64,000 bases of DNA from a virus: positions 1 to 64,000 of IMG/VR virus record IMGVR_UViG_3300020200_000015; one strand, written 5' to 3'. The notes beneath the pieces were generated by a model that saw nothing but the letters and a program-made list of their open reading frames with translations, ran no database searches and had not been told where the DNA came from. The translations under genes were made by a program, and so were the position numbers. Shown here piece by piece: positions 48,901 through 56,097 of the stretch; positions within the stretch are counted from its first letter, which is position 1, and each line of letters starts with the position of its first letter.

Positions 48901-50958
48901 AAACGCAACGGTAATGACGCTCATCGTGAACGCGGCAAGTACCATGCCCATTCTTTCGCCTAATGAAAGCGAATCATCAGTAACCTTACCCCATATATCA
49001 ACTGCCCTACTCGCCGTATAGAATGCAGCAGTCAATAACCCCAAACCAACTATCATTGGACCCCAATTAACCAGCAACATATTTGCACGAAGCATAATGA
49101 AGAATCTTTTAGCATTGCTAGTTATGTTCGCCCACCATGTGGCAACAGCAAGATTCTTATGTGCTAAGACAAGTTGATTGAACGCAGCAGCGACTAGCGC
49201 TATTGCTAACGTAGCTTTTGCGGCTGCAATGGCTAGATTCCAGAACATATCACCAGCAGTTGCGCCTTCTGCAAACGCAGTGTTGAGCGATTCACCGGCG
49301 CTCGCAGCTAAGTAGATCGCTGATGCAGCGTAGGATATTGCAAAGAGCGATCTCGCTAATAGGACAGCTGATGTATTAGTTGTCCAGAGAACTGATGTCA
49401 GTGCATTGAATACGGTTACCAGCGAGTTAATATAGCCAGAAACCATTCTAAATCCTACGAATGCCAACAAGGCACCAGTAGCGACAGAAGTGATACCTAG
49501 AACTATTGCTATAAGCCGTTGACCGAGCGTAGCATTTTCATCGAAAACAGAAGCTAACGATTTGAGTCCTGATACGACTAAAGCTAGTGCGGCAGCTATC
49601 GCTAGCAGCGATACTCCAATCGAAGCAAATACCATGACGCCTCGCAGCACCATGATAGCATATCTAGCAGCAACACTTGTTGCTGCTAATTGCGCAAGCG
49701 CATTGCTAGTTTGAGTGACAACAAGCCCATATGTTATGACTACAGCGCTTACTGCGAGCGTAGCTCCCACTAACCCAATGATCGCTGCAATTGATTTCGA
49801 GTTAGCAGCAGCAAACTCGTACATGCTAATAGCAGCCGACTTCAATGTCGGCATCACTGATTTGATTGCATCATTCACATTTTGACCTATAACCGCTGAA
49901 GTATTGGCCAGTACGTTGCCAAGCTGCTTGAATTGTGAGCTTGTCGTGCTCTCGATTATCTTAGCTAACTTATCAGTCGTCCCAATAGCTGCATCGGACT
50001 CAGCTACGAACTCACGCACGCCAGCTTTCATCTGAATAAGTGTATTGATTGCGCGACCAGCTCGAATATCGAAAACTTCAATAAACTTACTCTGCCTTTC
50101 AATTGAAGTCATGCCGGCAGTTGCACGTTCAACTTCATCTAAGAAAGTAGCAAAGTCAGTTAGATTTCCTGAAACATCTGTGAATGCGGTGGGATCGAGA
50201 CCTAACTTATCGATTGCATTTTCAATCTTATTGAATGCGTTCGAGATAGCCGTACCGGCCAGAGTGCCACGGAAGCCAGCCGTATTCAATGCACCAGCGA
50301 AACCGAATACTTCAGCTATCGGCAGACCGAGCGTTGTTGCTGGGCCAACTAAGAACTTCAGTGAATCGTTAAGGTTATTTAGATCGAGCTGATACTTCTG
50401 AACTGCTGCGGATGCAATATCGGTGATTTTTGCAACCTTCTCTGTCGGCGAGAGGAAGTTTAATTCTTGCGTTTTACCGAATGTATTTAAGAAGCTTCCA
50501 AGAAGCTCGGCGGCAACGGTAAACTCGCCCATTGTCGCAATGGCAAGTTTGTATGAACCTTGAACTGCATCAATTTGTTCTTTGACTGGGACGCCAGCCG
50601 TCGCAAGTCTGAACTGTGCCCTAATTATTGTTTCAACATCAGCGCTATAGTCTTGAGAAAATTTTATAGCAGCAGCTTTAGCATTTCCTAAAGCAGTCTC
50701 AATGCTGCTAGTTATAGTCTCTGTTGCAGTCGCAAGTCGCGCTATAGAATCTTCGACTCGAGATGCCGACACTGCCATGGCTCCGAGCGCTGCATTTGCA
50801 GCAACTCCGATAGCTAGGAGGGATGCGTTAGCAGCCCTAGCTTCTAAGCTTAGGGTAGACGCACTACCAGCTAGTCTAACCGTAGCATCAGATATCCTAC
50901 GCAGGGGAGTTGCAGCATACTCAGCAACTCTGAACGCAACGAGGAAGTTAACTGCCAT
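45922..50958 (-). CDS. tail tape measure protein
   Basis: At 1678 residues it is the second-longest gene in the window, starting MAVNFLVAFRVAEYAATPLR. It has the make-up of tape measure proteins: Ala-rich helical N-terminus, a TP901-like core (SYKLAIATMGEFTVAAELLG), hydrophobic membrane-capable helices between about residues 380 and 780, and a coiled-coil C-terminus ending in Arg. It sits between the tail chaperone genes and the distal tail gene, the conserved order. Its length should set tail length. Just before its ATG a hairpin covers the likely ribosome binding site. Confidence 0.9.
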   Translation of the reverse strand: MAVNFLVAFRVAEYAATPLRRISDATVRLAGSASTLSLEARAANASLLAIGVAANAALGAMAVSASRVEDSIARLATATETITSSIETALGNAKAAAIKFSQDYSADVETIIRAQFRLATAGVPVKEQIDAVQGSYKLAIATMGEFTVAAELLGSFLNTFGKTQELNFLSPTEKVAKITDIASAAVQKYQLDLNNLNDSLKFLVGPATTLGLPIAEVFGFAGALNTAGFRGTLAGTAISNAFNKIENAIDKLGLDPTAFTDVSGNLTDFATFLDEVERATAGMTSIERQSKFIEVFDIRAGRAINTLIQMKAGVREFVAESDAAIGTTDKLAKIIESTTSSQFKQLGNVLANTSAVIGQNVNDAIKSVMPTLKSAAISMYEFAAANSKSIAAIIGLVGATLAVSAVVITYGLVVTQTSNALAQLAATSVAARYAIMVLRGVMVFASIGVSLLAIAAALALVVSGLKSLASVFDENATLGQRLIAIVLGITSVATGALLAFVGFRMVSGYINSLVTVFNALTSVLWTTNTSAVLLARSLFAISYAASAIYLAASAGESLNTAFAEGATAGDMFWNLAIAAAKATLAIALVAAAFNQLVLAHKNLAVATWWANITSNAKRFFIMLRANMLLVNWGPMIVGLGLLTAAFYTASRAVDIWGKVTDDSLSLGERMGMVLAAFTMSVITVAFAVAGLKQAFYALTVAQRAWLGTQLSYVVAGWKLMLSGLVGVLAAVGNAFIAATAAALGFQAVTFPIWVAILIGAAGLILVIWGLIAAYDALFSSSKEVQEGGKVLNNRFVENQRETSDAIALTAKYANELGRLAKITQNKLNVKVTVDTAPLGDLPVSRAASNLMLGDRNIKAFDALNRQASAQQAENNPVIALLRQVEEFSGRGGIVDLYNGFDKLYTSINPVYAALNDFGKAAYMARIAADANQLALVSMANGSNEAAEALHILMNAQTKLMKRELNEKELTAVFEALDKQASNFTESQNTSVRELGERFTDLRKQVSDLSAESLEFKEFIGRPDADLQYHVERGPLFFRNRDVGQRALQDLQPAFQEVVTKADELIARNRGIEISFSRFRTAGNAIKTLFKGAEVGAFNYAEALPKAEAKLQEQIKTLQDLEGQIESSKKALEKFKQVPGFDKGQAADAIKDLEIWLEQSGEKVVGMKVELNESSVIVASNRFNQIIKQFSAVENEVFKNLSEALKSSVSDAFTVGFKPGTTVKGVADGIRKQLVEGLSGSLSKAISAQFTEELAALQFKMEEFLMGVGRDFRLSLMLDDGSLISSLEKIMRTASPTISNLLGGSLRSGTDELRKSLFDIYDEASVKIITATAESSAALIEMQKIISQPIVNSAQLQDQIEQLRRLLISAHGEGASAAIGPIENVLQMLMSQAREQNTETPADKFLTAAQQAEIALTSVADRWAEVFDIGSSRLSESTNNMLAAIRNGGTGSVADNWSSLAQALSGQLKVATSASIVDDNEVSALREMLNVVMTAIREMNTTAATQLTNAGTQTGANLAASSASVATNITQATTGVSQALSATGAAIATQIVDAGQALQNSLSTAATNLAAVVRSLVPTAKEFNATISSGIKDLIDNIKQAKTNVGDGQQQVIEKNIDVNINAQPQNINIQIQQSGTGTGAASSLQEFDIRKIVQAATTALNDRVNATIRELEVRLRRR

Positions 50959-50960
50959 GG

Positions 50961-50990
50961 GCGGTCTACCCTAGATACAGGGCAGACCGC
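50961..50990 (-). promoter_or_regulatory. hairpin over the tape measure translation start
   Basis: GCGGTCT plus CCCT (50961 to 50967 and 50969 to 50972) pair with AGGG and AGACCGC (50979 to 50982 and 50984 to 50990), one mismatch, loop of six bases. It fills the gap between the chaperone stop and the tape measure ATG (50958), so the likely AGGG binding site is inside the stem. Expected effect: low translation of the tape measure protein. There is no T-run, so it is not a classic terminator. Confidence 0.5.
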
Positions 50991-50996
50991 TTCAAG

Positions 50997-51552
50997 TTAC
51001 TTATTCTTCCCCTCTTCCAGCTTGCGTTTCTCTTCTTCTAGCTGGTAGAAGGCGATCCAGAGGTGCAGTTCCTCTGATGGTATATCATCAAGATCAGACA
51101 GCCAGCAGTGTTTGTCTGATGCAAGTTGCATCATGACATACAACTCTGGCTCATTCTTCAGTCTTTTTCTCGCCTCGAAATTGCGAGTTACCGGCCAGTC
51201 CGCTATCGCGGAGAATTGCCTGCGCGACCGTGCTAACGGCACCAGCAGTCAACTCTTCTTCGAGGATGCTGACATCGTCAGGGCCAAACATCAGGCGGCG
51301 CTTGTCCTTGTCAGTGGGGTCGATCACGCAGTAAATGACCGCAAGAACTTCCATCTTCTCGGCATCGAGGTCAATCTGCGTTTCGCCGCCAGCGCCAGTT
51401 GTGATATTGGAGCACTTCTTACGAATCTCACGACGCTCAACCATCGACATTGGACGATAGAGAACGTCGCCGCCCCATTCAGAAACGAAGACAGTACGTG
51501 GATCGAGACCCTTCTTACTAAAGATCTCGGACTTTGAGATGAGCTTGCCCAT
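50997..51552 (-). CDS. tail assembly chaperone frameshift product (gpGT-like)
   Basis: Predicted product of ribosomal frameshifting out of the chaperone gene 51151 to 51552 into the overlapping frame that ends at 50997. The second frame is open across the whole overlap and continues 150 bases past the first stop as a helical, charged region (LWIAFYQLEEEKRKLEEG). The frame relation is +1 or -2, not -1; a -1 shift meets a TGA at once. The minus-strand site GAG AAA AAG at 51163 to 51171 allows tRNA-Lys to slip +1 from AAA to AAA, giving a fusion of about 184 residues. Position between tail tube and tape measure is that of lambda G/GT. Confidence 0.65.
51151..51552 (-). CDS. tail assembly chaperone (gpG-like)
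   Basis: A 133-residue soluble protein (MGKLISKSEIFSKKGLDPRT, RPMSMVERREIRKKCSN, KMEVLAVIYCVIDPTDK) similar in layout to tail assembly chaperones of Gram-positive-type and lambda-like siphoviruses. It lies between the tail tube and tape measure genes, the conserved position of G and GT. Its 3' end carries the candidate slippery site at 51163 to 51171. It is preceded by the tail tube terminator, so read-through or a promoter in the gap is needed for expression. Confidence 0.7.
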   Translation of the reverse strand: MGKLISKSEIFSKKGLDPRTVFVSEWGGDVLYRPMSMVERREIRKKCSNITTGAGGETQIDLDAEKMEVLAVIYCVIDPTDKDKRRLMFGPDDVSILEEELTAGAVSTVAQAILRDSGLAGNSQFRGEKKTEE

Positions 51553-51592
51553 TTCGATTTGAATACTGACTATTTAAAACTTGAAAACAAAA

Positions 51593-51622
51593 AATCCCTA
51601 GCGTGGCCAAACGCTAGGGATT
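51593..51622 (-). terminator. intrinsic terminator after the tail tube gene
   Basis: AATCCCTAGCG (51593 to 51603) pairs perfectly with CGCTAGGGATT (51612 to 51622), 11 base pairs and an 8-base loop. On the minus strand a T-rich tail (TTTT, G, TTTT at 51592 to 51584) follows. It lies nine bases after the tail tube stop codon. A typical rho-independent terminator; partial termination would favour the abundant tail tube over the genes beyond. Confidence 0.85.
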
Positions 51623-51631
51623 CTTCACTTC

Positions 51632-52348
51632 TCAGCTCGTGGCATGGATCTTAAAGAACGGCACGTTGTTCTCGATCAAGTCCAGCGGGCCACGACCCTG
51701 GAAGTCAACCGAGCGCTCAATCAGCGCATCGTAGCCGCCCGTGATTTCGAAGGACGGGAACACCACCGTACCCTGGTAGTACGTGTTGACATGCTTCGGG
51801 TCAACCTGGAAGCGCAGGACGATGCGCGGCGCGAGGCCGGACAGCGTCTGAACTGCCTGCTTATACCAGAAATTATCCAGCACCAAGCCTTCCAACGAAC
51901 CCTCGAAGCCCAGCAAGCCATCCTCGAAGCTTTTCCACGCTTCGCCCATGACTGTTGAGTCAACGGTGTCGGAGCTGATCGTGGCCGTGAAGTTGCGGTT
52001 GTCACCGACGAGATTGGCAATAGTCGTCAACGTCATCGACGTTGCCATAGCGTAGACACCCGAAAGCACTGACGGGTATTGGCCAAGGTGGATAGCGCCG
52101 CCAGCGTAGTTGACGAGGCGCGTCTGCGTGTTGATGTCAACACCGTTAGAGTCGTTCGCAAGCGCTGGAGTACCCTGGTTCAGACCAGTCGTGAACTGGA
52201 TGAGCGTGTTCTCGCGATCGTATCGCCAGTTACGCGAACCATCAGCAACTTGGAAGACTCTGCCGCTAGGAACCATTTCGACGCCAGAGATCAAAGTCTC
52301 GGTCGTCGAGACTCTGATCGAGGCGTTTTTGCCGTGAATGCCTGCCAT
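51632..52348 (-). CDS. major tail tube protein
   Basis: A 238-residue beta-rich protein upstream of the tail chaperone/tape measure genes. FEDGLLGFEGSLEGLVLDNF and the final VDFQGRGPLDLIEN resemble tail tube proteins (TTP) that form ring stacks. It is followed immediately by a strong terminator, as expected for a highly expressed structural gene. No sheath gene is next to it. The call rests on position, size and pattern. Confidence 0.75.
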   Translation of the reverse strand: MAGIHGKNASIRVSTTETLISGVEMVPSGRVFQVADGSRNWRYDRENTLIQFTTGLNQGTPALANDSNGVDINTQTRLVNYAGGAIHLGQYPSVLSGVYAMATSMTLTTIANLVGDNRNFTATISSDTVDSTVMGEAWKSFEDGLLGFEGSLEGLVLDNFWYKQAVQTLSGLAPRIVLRFQVDPKHVNTYYQGTVVFPSFEITGGYDALIERSVDFQGRGPLDLIENNVPFFKIHATS

Positions 52349-52364
52349 CTTAGTTCTCCTGACT

Positions 52365-52389
52365 GATTGCAGCTTTCATGGCTGCAATC
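52365..52389. repeat. inverted repeat in the tail tube leader
   Basis: GATTGCAGC (52365 to 52373) and GCTGCAATC (52381 to 52389) form a perfect 9-base stem with a 7-base loop. It lies in the 77-base gap before the tail tube ATG. No T-run follows on the minus strand; it may protect or process the abundant tube mRNA. Confidence 0.5.
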
Positions 52390-52425
52390 GTGATCGTTTT
52401 GTGGTTACAGTGAGATATACAACTT

Positions 52426-52962
52426 TCAGTCCGCGTAGGCGTCAGAGATCATACGACGGATCGCAGGCTGTGTGCCTGAGATGAGATCCATCGATTCACT
52501 CTCAGTGAGCAGCACCGAGCCACTCGTGGCTGGGAGGCCAACGTTATACTCTTCGAGAAAGAAGGTATGGAAATGGCCGCTGAGCAGTACGAAAATGCCT
52601 GAAGGTCCAGCGCCAGTCGTAGCGCCGCGCATGACAGTGACCAGATCGGCAAGAACGCCTGATGCAGTTGTGGATGCCGAAGAAATGTCAGGACCAGTAA
52701 CCGTCGTCAGGTAGTTACTGGTAGCTGAAAGAAGGTTAGTGATCGCAGTGTCGAGGTTATTCGACGCCGACGTCATGTTATTGATGAACGTCGAAAGCGA
52801 CTTAACGGTGTCGAAGTCGTAGTCTTGCTGCTCAACAGCTGACACGAGCTTCGTGCGAACTCCGCCTTGGCCTGTCAACAGCTCATCGTAGATGGCAATG
52901 AAAGAGCCGAGGTCTTTGAAGGTAGTGATGAAACCTTCAGGTCCGTTGGGGTTGCGTGGCAT
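52426..52962 (-). CDS. hypothetical virion protein
   Basis: A 178-residue Ser/Thr-rich helical protein (NNMTSASNNLDTAITNLLSA) between the tail terminator and tail tube genes. A good AGGA site precedes ATG 52962. Position suggests a head or tail component; no family recognised. Confidence 0.55.
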   Translation of the reverse strand: MPRNPNGPEGFITTFKDLGSFIAIYDELLTGQGGVRTKLVSAVEQQDYDFDTVKSLSTFINNMTSASNNLDTAITNLLSATSNYLTTVTGPDISSASTTASGVLADLVTVMRGATTGAGPSGIFVLLSGHFHTFFLEEYNVGLPATSGSVLLTESESMDLISGTQPAIRRMISDAYAD

Positions 52963-53002
52963 TTAATCCTCAGTTTCTACTACACAGCTTTATACACCGC
53001 AT

Positions 53003-53572
53003 CTAGGAATCAGTTAGATTGACTCGTCCCATATTTTCGAGCAATGTGGCAGTGACATCTTTGAAAGCGGTCATTTCAATAGGTGTGATAGAAAGATACT
53101 TGCGATTTCCTTGATCTTTCGTATTCTCAGAACCAAAGAACTCAGAATTGCCGATGTCAATTTGCATCGTACCAACGTTGGCGTAGTACGCACCGCTCAC
53201 TGCCGCGTAGTCGTAGAGTGGCACTCCGATGCCTGAGGTGGCTGTGTTAACAGCCGAACGCAACGACTGCCGCATACTGGCAGTCATGTTCACCAGATCG
53301 GTGTACGATCGGCAACACAACTCGACATGAATAAGAATCTCTCGATCGTAGAGAATATTGCCTTGGCTAAACGGCTTGTCGCCATCACGAACCAAGACAA
53401 CGCCAGCAAACGGCAGCGGTCTAGTGATTTGCTGATTGCCGAGTGTTCCAGGCGCAGGGGCTTTATCCCAGTCGAAGTCAGTGCTGACTACCTTAGAATC
53501 ATTGAGGCCCGATACCGCCACTCCAAGGTAGCGGGTCATGCTCTTGCAAGCGTAGTCAGTGACTCTATCCAT
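53003..53572 (-). CDS. tail terminator-like protein
   Basis: A 189-residue protein in the position of the tail terminator (after the HK97 gp10-like protein, before the tail tube). Pattern KPFSQGNILYDREILIHVEL ... YTDLVNMTASMRQSLRSAVN resembles the small alpha/beta fold of lambda gpU-like terminators. It begins in a TAATG overlap. The function is inferred mainly from synteny. Confidence 0.5.
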   Translation of the reverse strand: MDRVTDYACKSMTRYLGVAVSGLNDSKVVSTDFDWDKAPAPGTLGNQQITRPLPFAGVVLVRDGDKPFSQGNILYDREILIHVELCCRSYTDLVNMTASMRQSLRSAVNTATSGIGVPLYDYAAVSGAYYANVGTMQIDIGNSEFFGSENTKDQGNRKYLSITPIEMTAFKDVTATLLENMGRVNLTDS

Positions 53573-54036
53573 TAGAACCTCTGCCCGCCAACTACACCGC
53601 CACCGCTAGCTTGCTTTCTGCGACCGAAGATGATGTCTTCCATCACATTCTTGTCGCGCAAGTGACGAACAAACAGTCTCTGAGCACGTTCAATCGCCCT
53701 AGCCAAGTAACGACCCCTGGTTTTGTGTTCAAACTCTTGCCGGCGACCGTATGGCACGCTAACTGTGAGTGCACCTGAAAGGATACGTTGTCGGCCTGAC
53801 CCCGACGCTTCGATCCAATCGATCGAATTGATCAATTTGCCTGTGAGTCTTGGCGACCAGTTAGGAGTCTTTGTCAGCTTCTTAGCGTTTCGACCAGCAT
53901 CATTTATTTTTTCCACGATGTACTCGCGGAGATTTTTGAGAGTGCTGTGCGCAGGCCAGCCATTCGGAGTTTCAAGCACCTTGATATCAAAGGCTCTGCC
54001 GTTGATGTTGCTAAAGCCGAATGTAGTTTTAGCCAT
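53572..54036 (-). CDS. HK97 gp10-like head-tail joining protein
   Basis: A 154-residue basic protein with LREYIVEKINDAGRNAKKLT, WSPRLTGKLINSIDWI and VSVPYGRRQEFEH, RGRYLARAIERA, the pattern of HK97-gp10/tail completion proteins (VxYAxxxExG ... PFxxPAxxxx). It likely closes the neck and joins head to tail. It overlaps the connector gene by eight bases. Confidence 0.7.
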   Translation of the reverse strand: MAKTTFGFSNINGRAFDIKVLETPNGWPAHSTLKNLREYIVEKINDAGRNAKKLTKTPNWSPRLTGKLINSIDWIEASGSGRQRILSGALTVSVPYGRRQEFEHKTRGRYLARAIERAQRLFVRHLRDKNVMEDIIFGRRKQASGGGVVGGQRF

Positions 54037-54475
54037 TGCGATCTAGCGTTAGGGCGAACTTGATGAGTATGGCGTTGCCTGCGATCTCAGTGACATCGCT
54101 ACCGGCGACATAGTAAAGCCCGCTGGCCAACGGTGTACCCAGAGCAATCTCGCGGATCAGATTGTTAGCGTACAAACCGCTGATGAGATCAAAGGGGTAC
54201 AAAACCGAGGAGTCACCCACCTTCACTCGACCCCCTTGACCAAGTAAGGAATCGCCCAACCTTATAGTTCCTACAACCCCGGAAACAGCCATCCACGAAT
54301 CGGACTGAAAGTAGGTGACTTCCTCAGTAAATGTGTCAAGAATGCCGCTGGTTGCGTAAACGCGAATGCGCGTAGGCGACCAGGCACCGTGAAAAACGTC
54401 ACGCTCAAGCTCGGATCGAAGCAAATCGATCGAGTCTGAGATGTAGATATTCTGGTAGGTGCGATACCTAGCCAT
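54029..54475 (-). CDS. head-tail connector-type protein
   Basis: A 148-residue protein, beta-rich (SWMAVSGVVGTIRLGDSLLG, SGLYYVAGSDVTEIAGNAIL), in the connector region downstream of the capsid genes. No specific motif. It overlaps its neighbours by TGATG and eight bases, which supports it as one of the neck proteins. Confidence 0.5.
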   Translation of the reverse strand: MARYRTYQNIYISDSIDLLRSELERDVFHGAWSPTRIRVYATSGILDTFTEEVTYFQSDSWMAVSGVVGTIRLGDSLLGQGGRVKVGDSSVLYPFDLISGLYANNLIREIALGTPLASGLYYVAGSDVTEIAGNAILIKFALTLDRNG

Positions 54476-54984
54476 CAGTACCTATGGTCAGGGCTGGTAT
54501 TTCGGCGCACGGTCGAGTTGTCAAAGTTGCGCTGGTAGTGCGGCTGGACGGTGCTGTTGAAGTTAAGCATACCGCCCGTGCTACGCTCGCTGATGCCCTC
54601 AATCTTGGCAGTAAGCTGGCGCTGCCTAGCTTCACTATAGCGCTGCTGCAAGGCTTTGACAACCTCAACCAAGTTCTGCGCTACGTTCGACGGATCGACA
54701 ATCTCTTGATTAGCTTGCCACTTAATTCTACGCGCCTCGTCCTGCGCTATCTGTAAAATAGCATCAGCGCGAGCGATGAGCATACACCACGACTCTTGTA
54801 ATGCATTCATCGACTCTGCATTAGCGGTGCCGTCAGTAGCCTCTGCTGCTGCATCGTCGATGATGTCGAACAATTCCTCATCAGCAAAAGCATACTCACT
54901 CGGGCCAAGCGGCTGCCCGGTACGCTTGCTGTAGAAGTCTTGGATCTTACGACGAAGCTTCTGAACTTGAACTGTTGTAGCCAT
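54475..54984 (-). CDS. head-tail adaptor-type protein
   Basis: A 169-residue mainly helical protein (LRRKIQDFYSKRTGQPLGPS, YAFADEELFDIIDDAAAEAT, LVEVVKALQQRYSEARQRQL). Helical, acidic adaptors of about this size follow the capsid gene in many siphoviruses (gp6/gp15-like). The call is from order and helical content. It begins in a TGATG overlap with the small frame upstream. Confidence 0.5.
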   Translation of the reverse strand: MATTVQVQKLRRKIQDFYSKRTGQPLGPSEYAFADEELFDIIDDAAAEATDGTANAESMNALQESWCMLIARADAILQIAQDEARRIKWQANQEIVDPSNVAQNLVEVVKALQQRYSEARQRQLTAKIEGISERSTGGMLNFNSTVQPHYQRNFDNSTVRRNTSPDHRY

Positions 54985-55139
54985 CAGAGTGTCGGCACGG
55001 CGTCAGCAATCAATTCAAGATACTTCTGGTAGATTGCAAGCCCCATGTACATTTCTGATTCACTAGAATAATGAATGGCGTCTGGCCTCAAGATTGCCAA
55101 CGACGAGAAATGTTGGGATGGTGGCCATATCTCAATTAT
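54984..55139 (-). CDS. possible small protein with unclear start
   Basis: An open frame of 51 codons ends in TGA at 54984 and overlaps the next ATG as TGATG, like real gene pairs here. The sequence (FSSLAILRPDAIHYSSESEM, YMGLAIYQKYLELIADAV) looks protein-like. No ATG or GTG start with a binding site is present: ATT 55136, TTG 55100 or an internal ATG 55052 are the options. An ATG at 55127 with GAG before it is in another frame, so a frameshift near 55080 to 55120 is possible. Confidence 0.4.
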   Translation of the reverse strand: MIEIWPPSQHFSSLAILRPDAIHYSSESEMYMGLAIYQKYLELIADAVPTL

Positions 55140-55147
55140 CTATACAT

Positions 55148-55262
55148 AGATGAAGCCGAGTGACCGGCAACGCCGAATCACCCAGCTTCATCTGCTGCCT
55201 AAAGCAGTTTCTCGCTGTTTTAGTGCTACCAGCCGTTAGCCAAAAGAGCGGCTGATACGGCT
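55148..55262 (-). ncRNA. three tandem hairpins, possible structured RNA
   Basis: Three stems follow each other in this non-coding 131-base gap (55140 to 55270): AGCCGT/ACGGCT with an inner GCC/GGC (55231 to 55262), CTAAAGCAG/CTGTTTTAG (55199 to 55223) and AGATGAAGC/GCTTCATCT (55148 to 55156 with 55185 to 55193), which encloses further GAGTGA/TCACCC pairing. No T-run follows, so plain termination is unlikely. It may be a regulatory leader or a processing site between the membrane-protein genes and the head-tail genes. Confidence 0.4.
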
Positions 55263-55270
55263 GATGAGCA

Positions 55271-55525
55271 TTAAACAGGCTTAGGGGGCTCTTGAGGCTT
55301 CACAGCCGGCGGTGCCCAAATATCGGTGAGCGATTGGCTGATGATCCAAACTGCACCGAGAAAGACAGCAGCAGCGAGACGGCACTCGGCGCGCACGCCT
55401 TCAAAGCCGACAGAATCGGCGTTGGCGATAGCAACAAGGCCGAGCAAAAAAATCATCGCTCGCTTGCTGTCAGCAAGCTCACGAAGCGTGTCCCAAAAGG
55501 GCGCGAAGATTCCAAGTGTTTTCAT
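55271..55525 (-). CDS. small two-span membrane protein, holin-like
   Basis: An 84-residue protein with two hydrophobic segments (AMIFLLGLVAIANADSVGF; LAAAVFLGAVWIISQSL), a short N-terminal soluble part and a Pro/Lys-rich tail (KPQEPPKPV). Size and topology resemble class II holins, but such proteins are generic. It overlaps the next upstream gene by ATGA. No endolysin is seen nearby. Confidence 0.5.
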   Translation of the reverse strand: MKTLGIFAPFWDTLRELADSKRAMIFLLGLVAIANADSVGFEGVRAECRLAAAVFLGAVWIISQSLTDIWAPPAVKPQEPPKPV

Positions 55526-55764
55526 GCGATGATCTTCCCAACTGCGACGATGGTTTGCACGATTGCAATCACGTTCGCCAGTTTAACAGCGTTTGCCTGA
55601 TTGGTTGCAATGGCATCCTTCAGCTCGACAATCAGTTTGTCGATCCGATCTTTGTCGATCTTGCTCTCGAAGATCTTTGCAGCCTGCTCAGGCGTGAGTT
55701 GTGAAAGGTCGTAGCTGCTATCCTGCCTAGCAGCGTTGATGGCATCATCCCAGGAAGGGGGCAT
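55522..55764 (-). CDS. small protein with C-terminal hydrophobic helix
   Basis: An 80-residue protein: an acidic helical N-terminus (SQLTPEQAAKIFESKIDKDR) and a C-terminal hydrophobic helix (ANVIAIVQTIVAVGKIIA) that could enter the membrane. GAGG lies six bases before ATG 55764. It is part of a three-gene set with the membrane protein and the lipoprotein-like gene. Confidence 0.5.
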   Translation of the reverse strand: MPPSWDDAINAARQDSSYDLSQLTPEQAAKIFESKIDKDRIDKLIVELKDAIATNQANAVKLANVIAIVQTIVAVGKIIA

Positions 55765-55772
55765 CGTTTACC

Positions 55773-56096
55773 TCACTTTGTAAAATCTTTGATCTCACGC
55801 GCCAGTTCTAACACCTGCTGCTGGAACTTGACAGGATCGATCACACCAGCAGTATTCAGATACTGCACGAAGACAGTCATCAGATCGTTGAAGCGACGGC
55901 GATCTTCTTCAGCAGCGGCCATCACAATGGCAATCGTCTCAGGGCTGGGCTTGCCAGCCATGAAGATCATCTGCCACTTGCCAGAGTGCTGGGTGAAGAT
56001 CGTGTTGAGCTGGGCAGCAGCCTCTGTCGTCTTGGCGGCATCGACAGTGCTGCAACTAGCAAATGCGAGAATGAAGAGTGGAACAAACTTGCGCAT
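55773..56096 (-). CDS. lipoprotein-like exported protein
   Basis: A 107-residue protein whose N-terminus MRKFVPLFILAFASCSTVDA is a signal peptide ending in a lipobox-like FASC, so a lipidated cysteine at about residue 15 is likely. The mature part is helical (IVMAAAEEDRRRFNDLMTVF). Small lipoproteins next to membrane proteins can be outer spanins, but this one lacks the usual proline-rich middle. Confidence 0.55.
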   Translation of the reverse strand: MRKFVPLFILAFASCSTVDAAKTTEAAAQLNTIFTQHSGKWQMIFMAGKPSPETIAIVMAAAEEDRRRFNDLMTVFVQYLNTAGVIDPVKFQQQVLELAREIKDFTK

Positions 56097-56097
56097 A

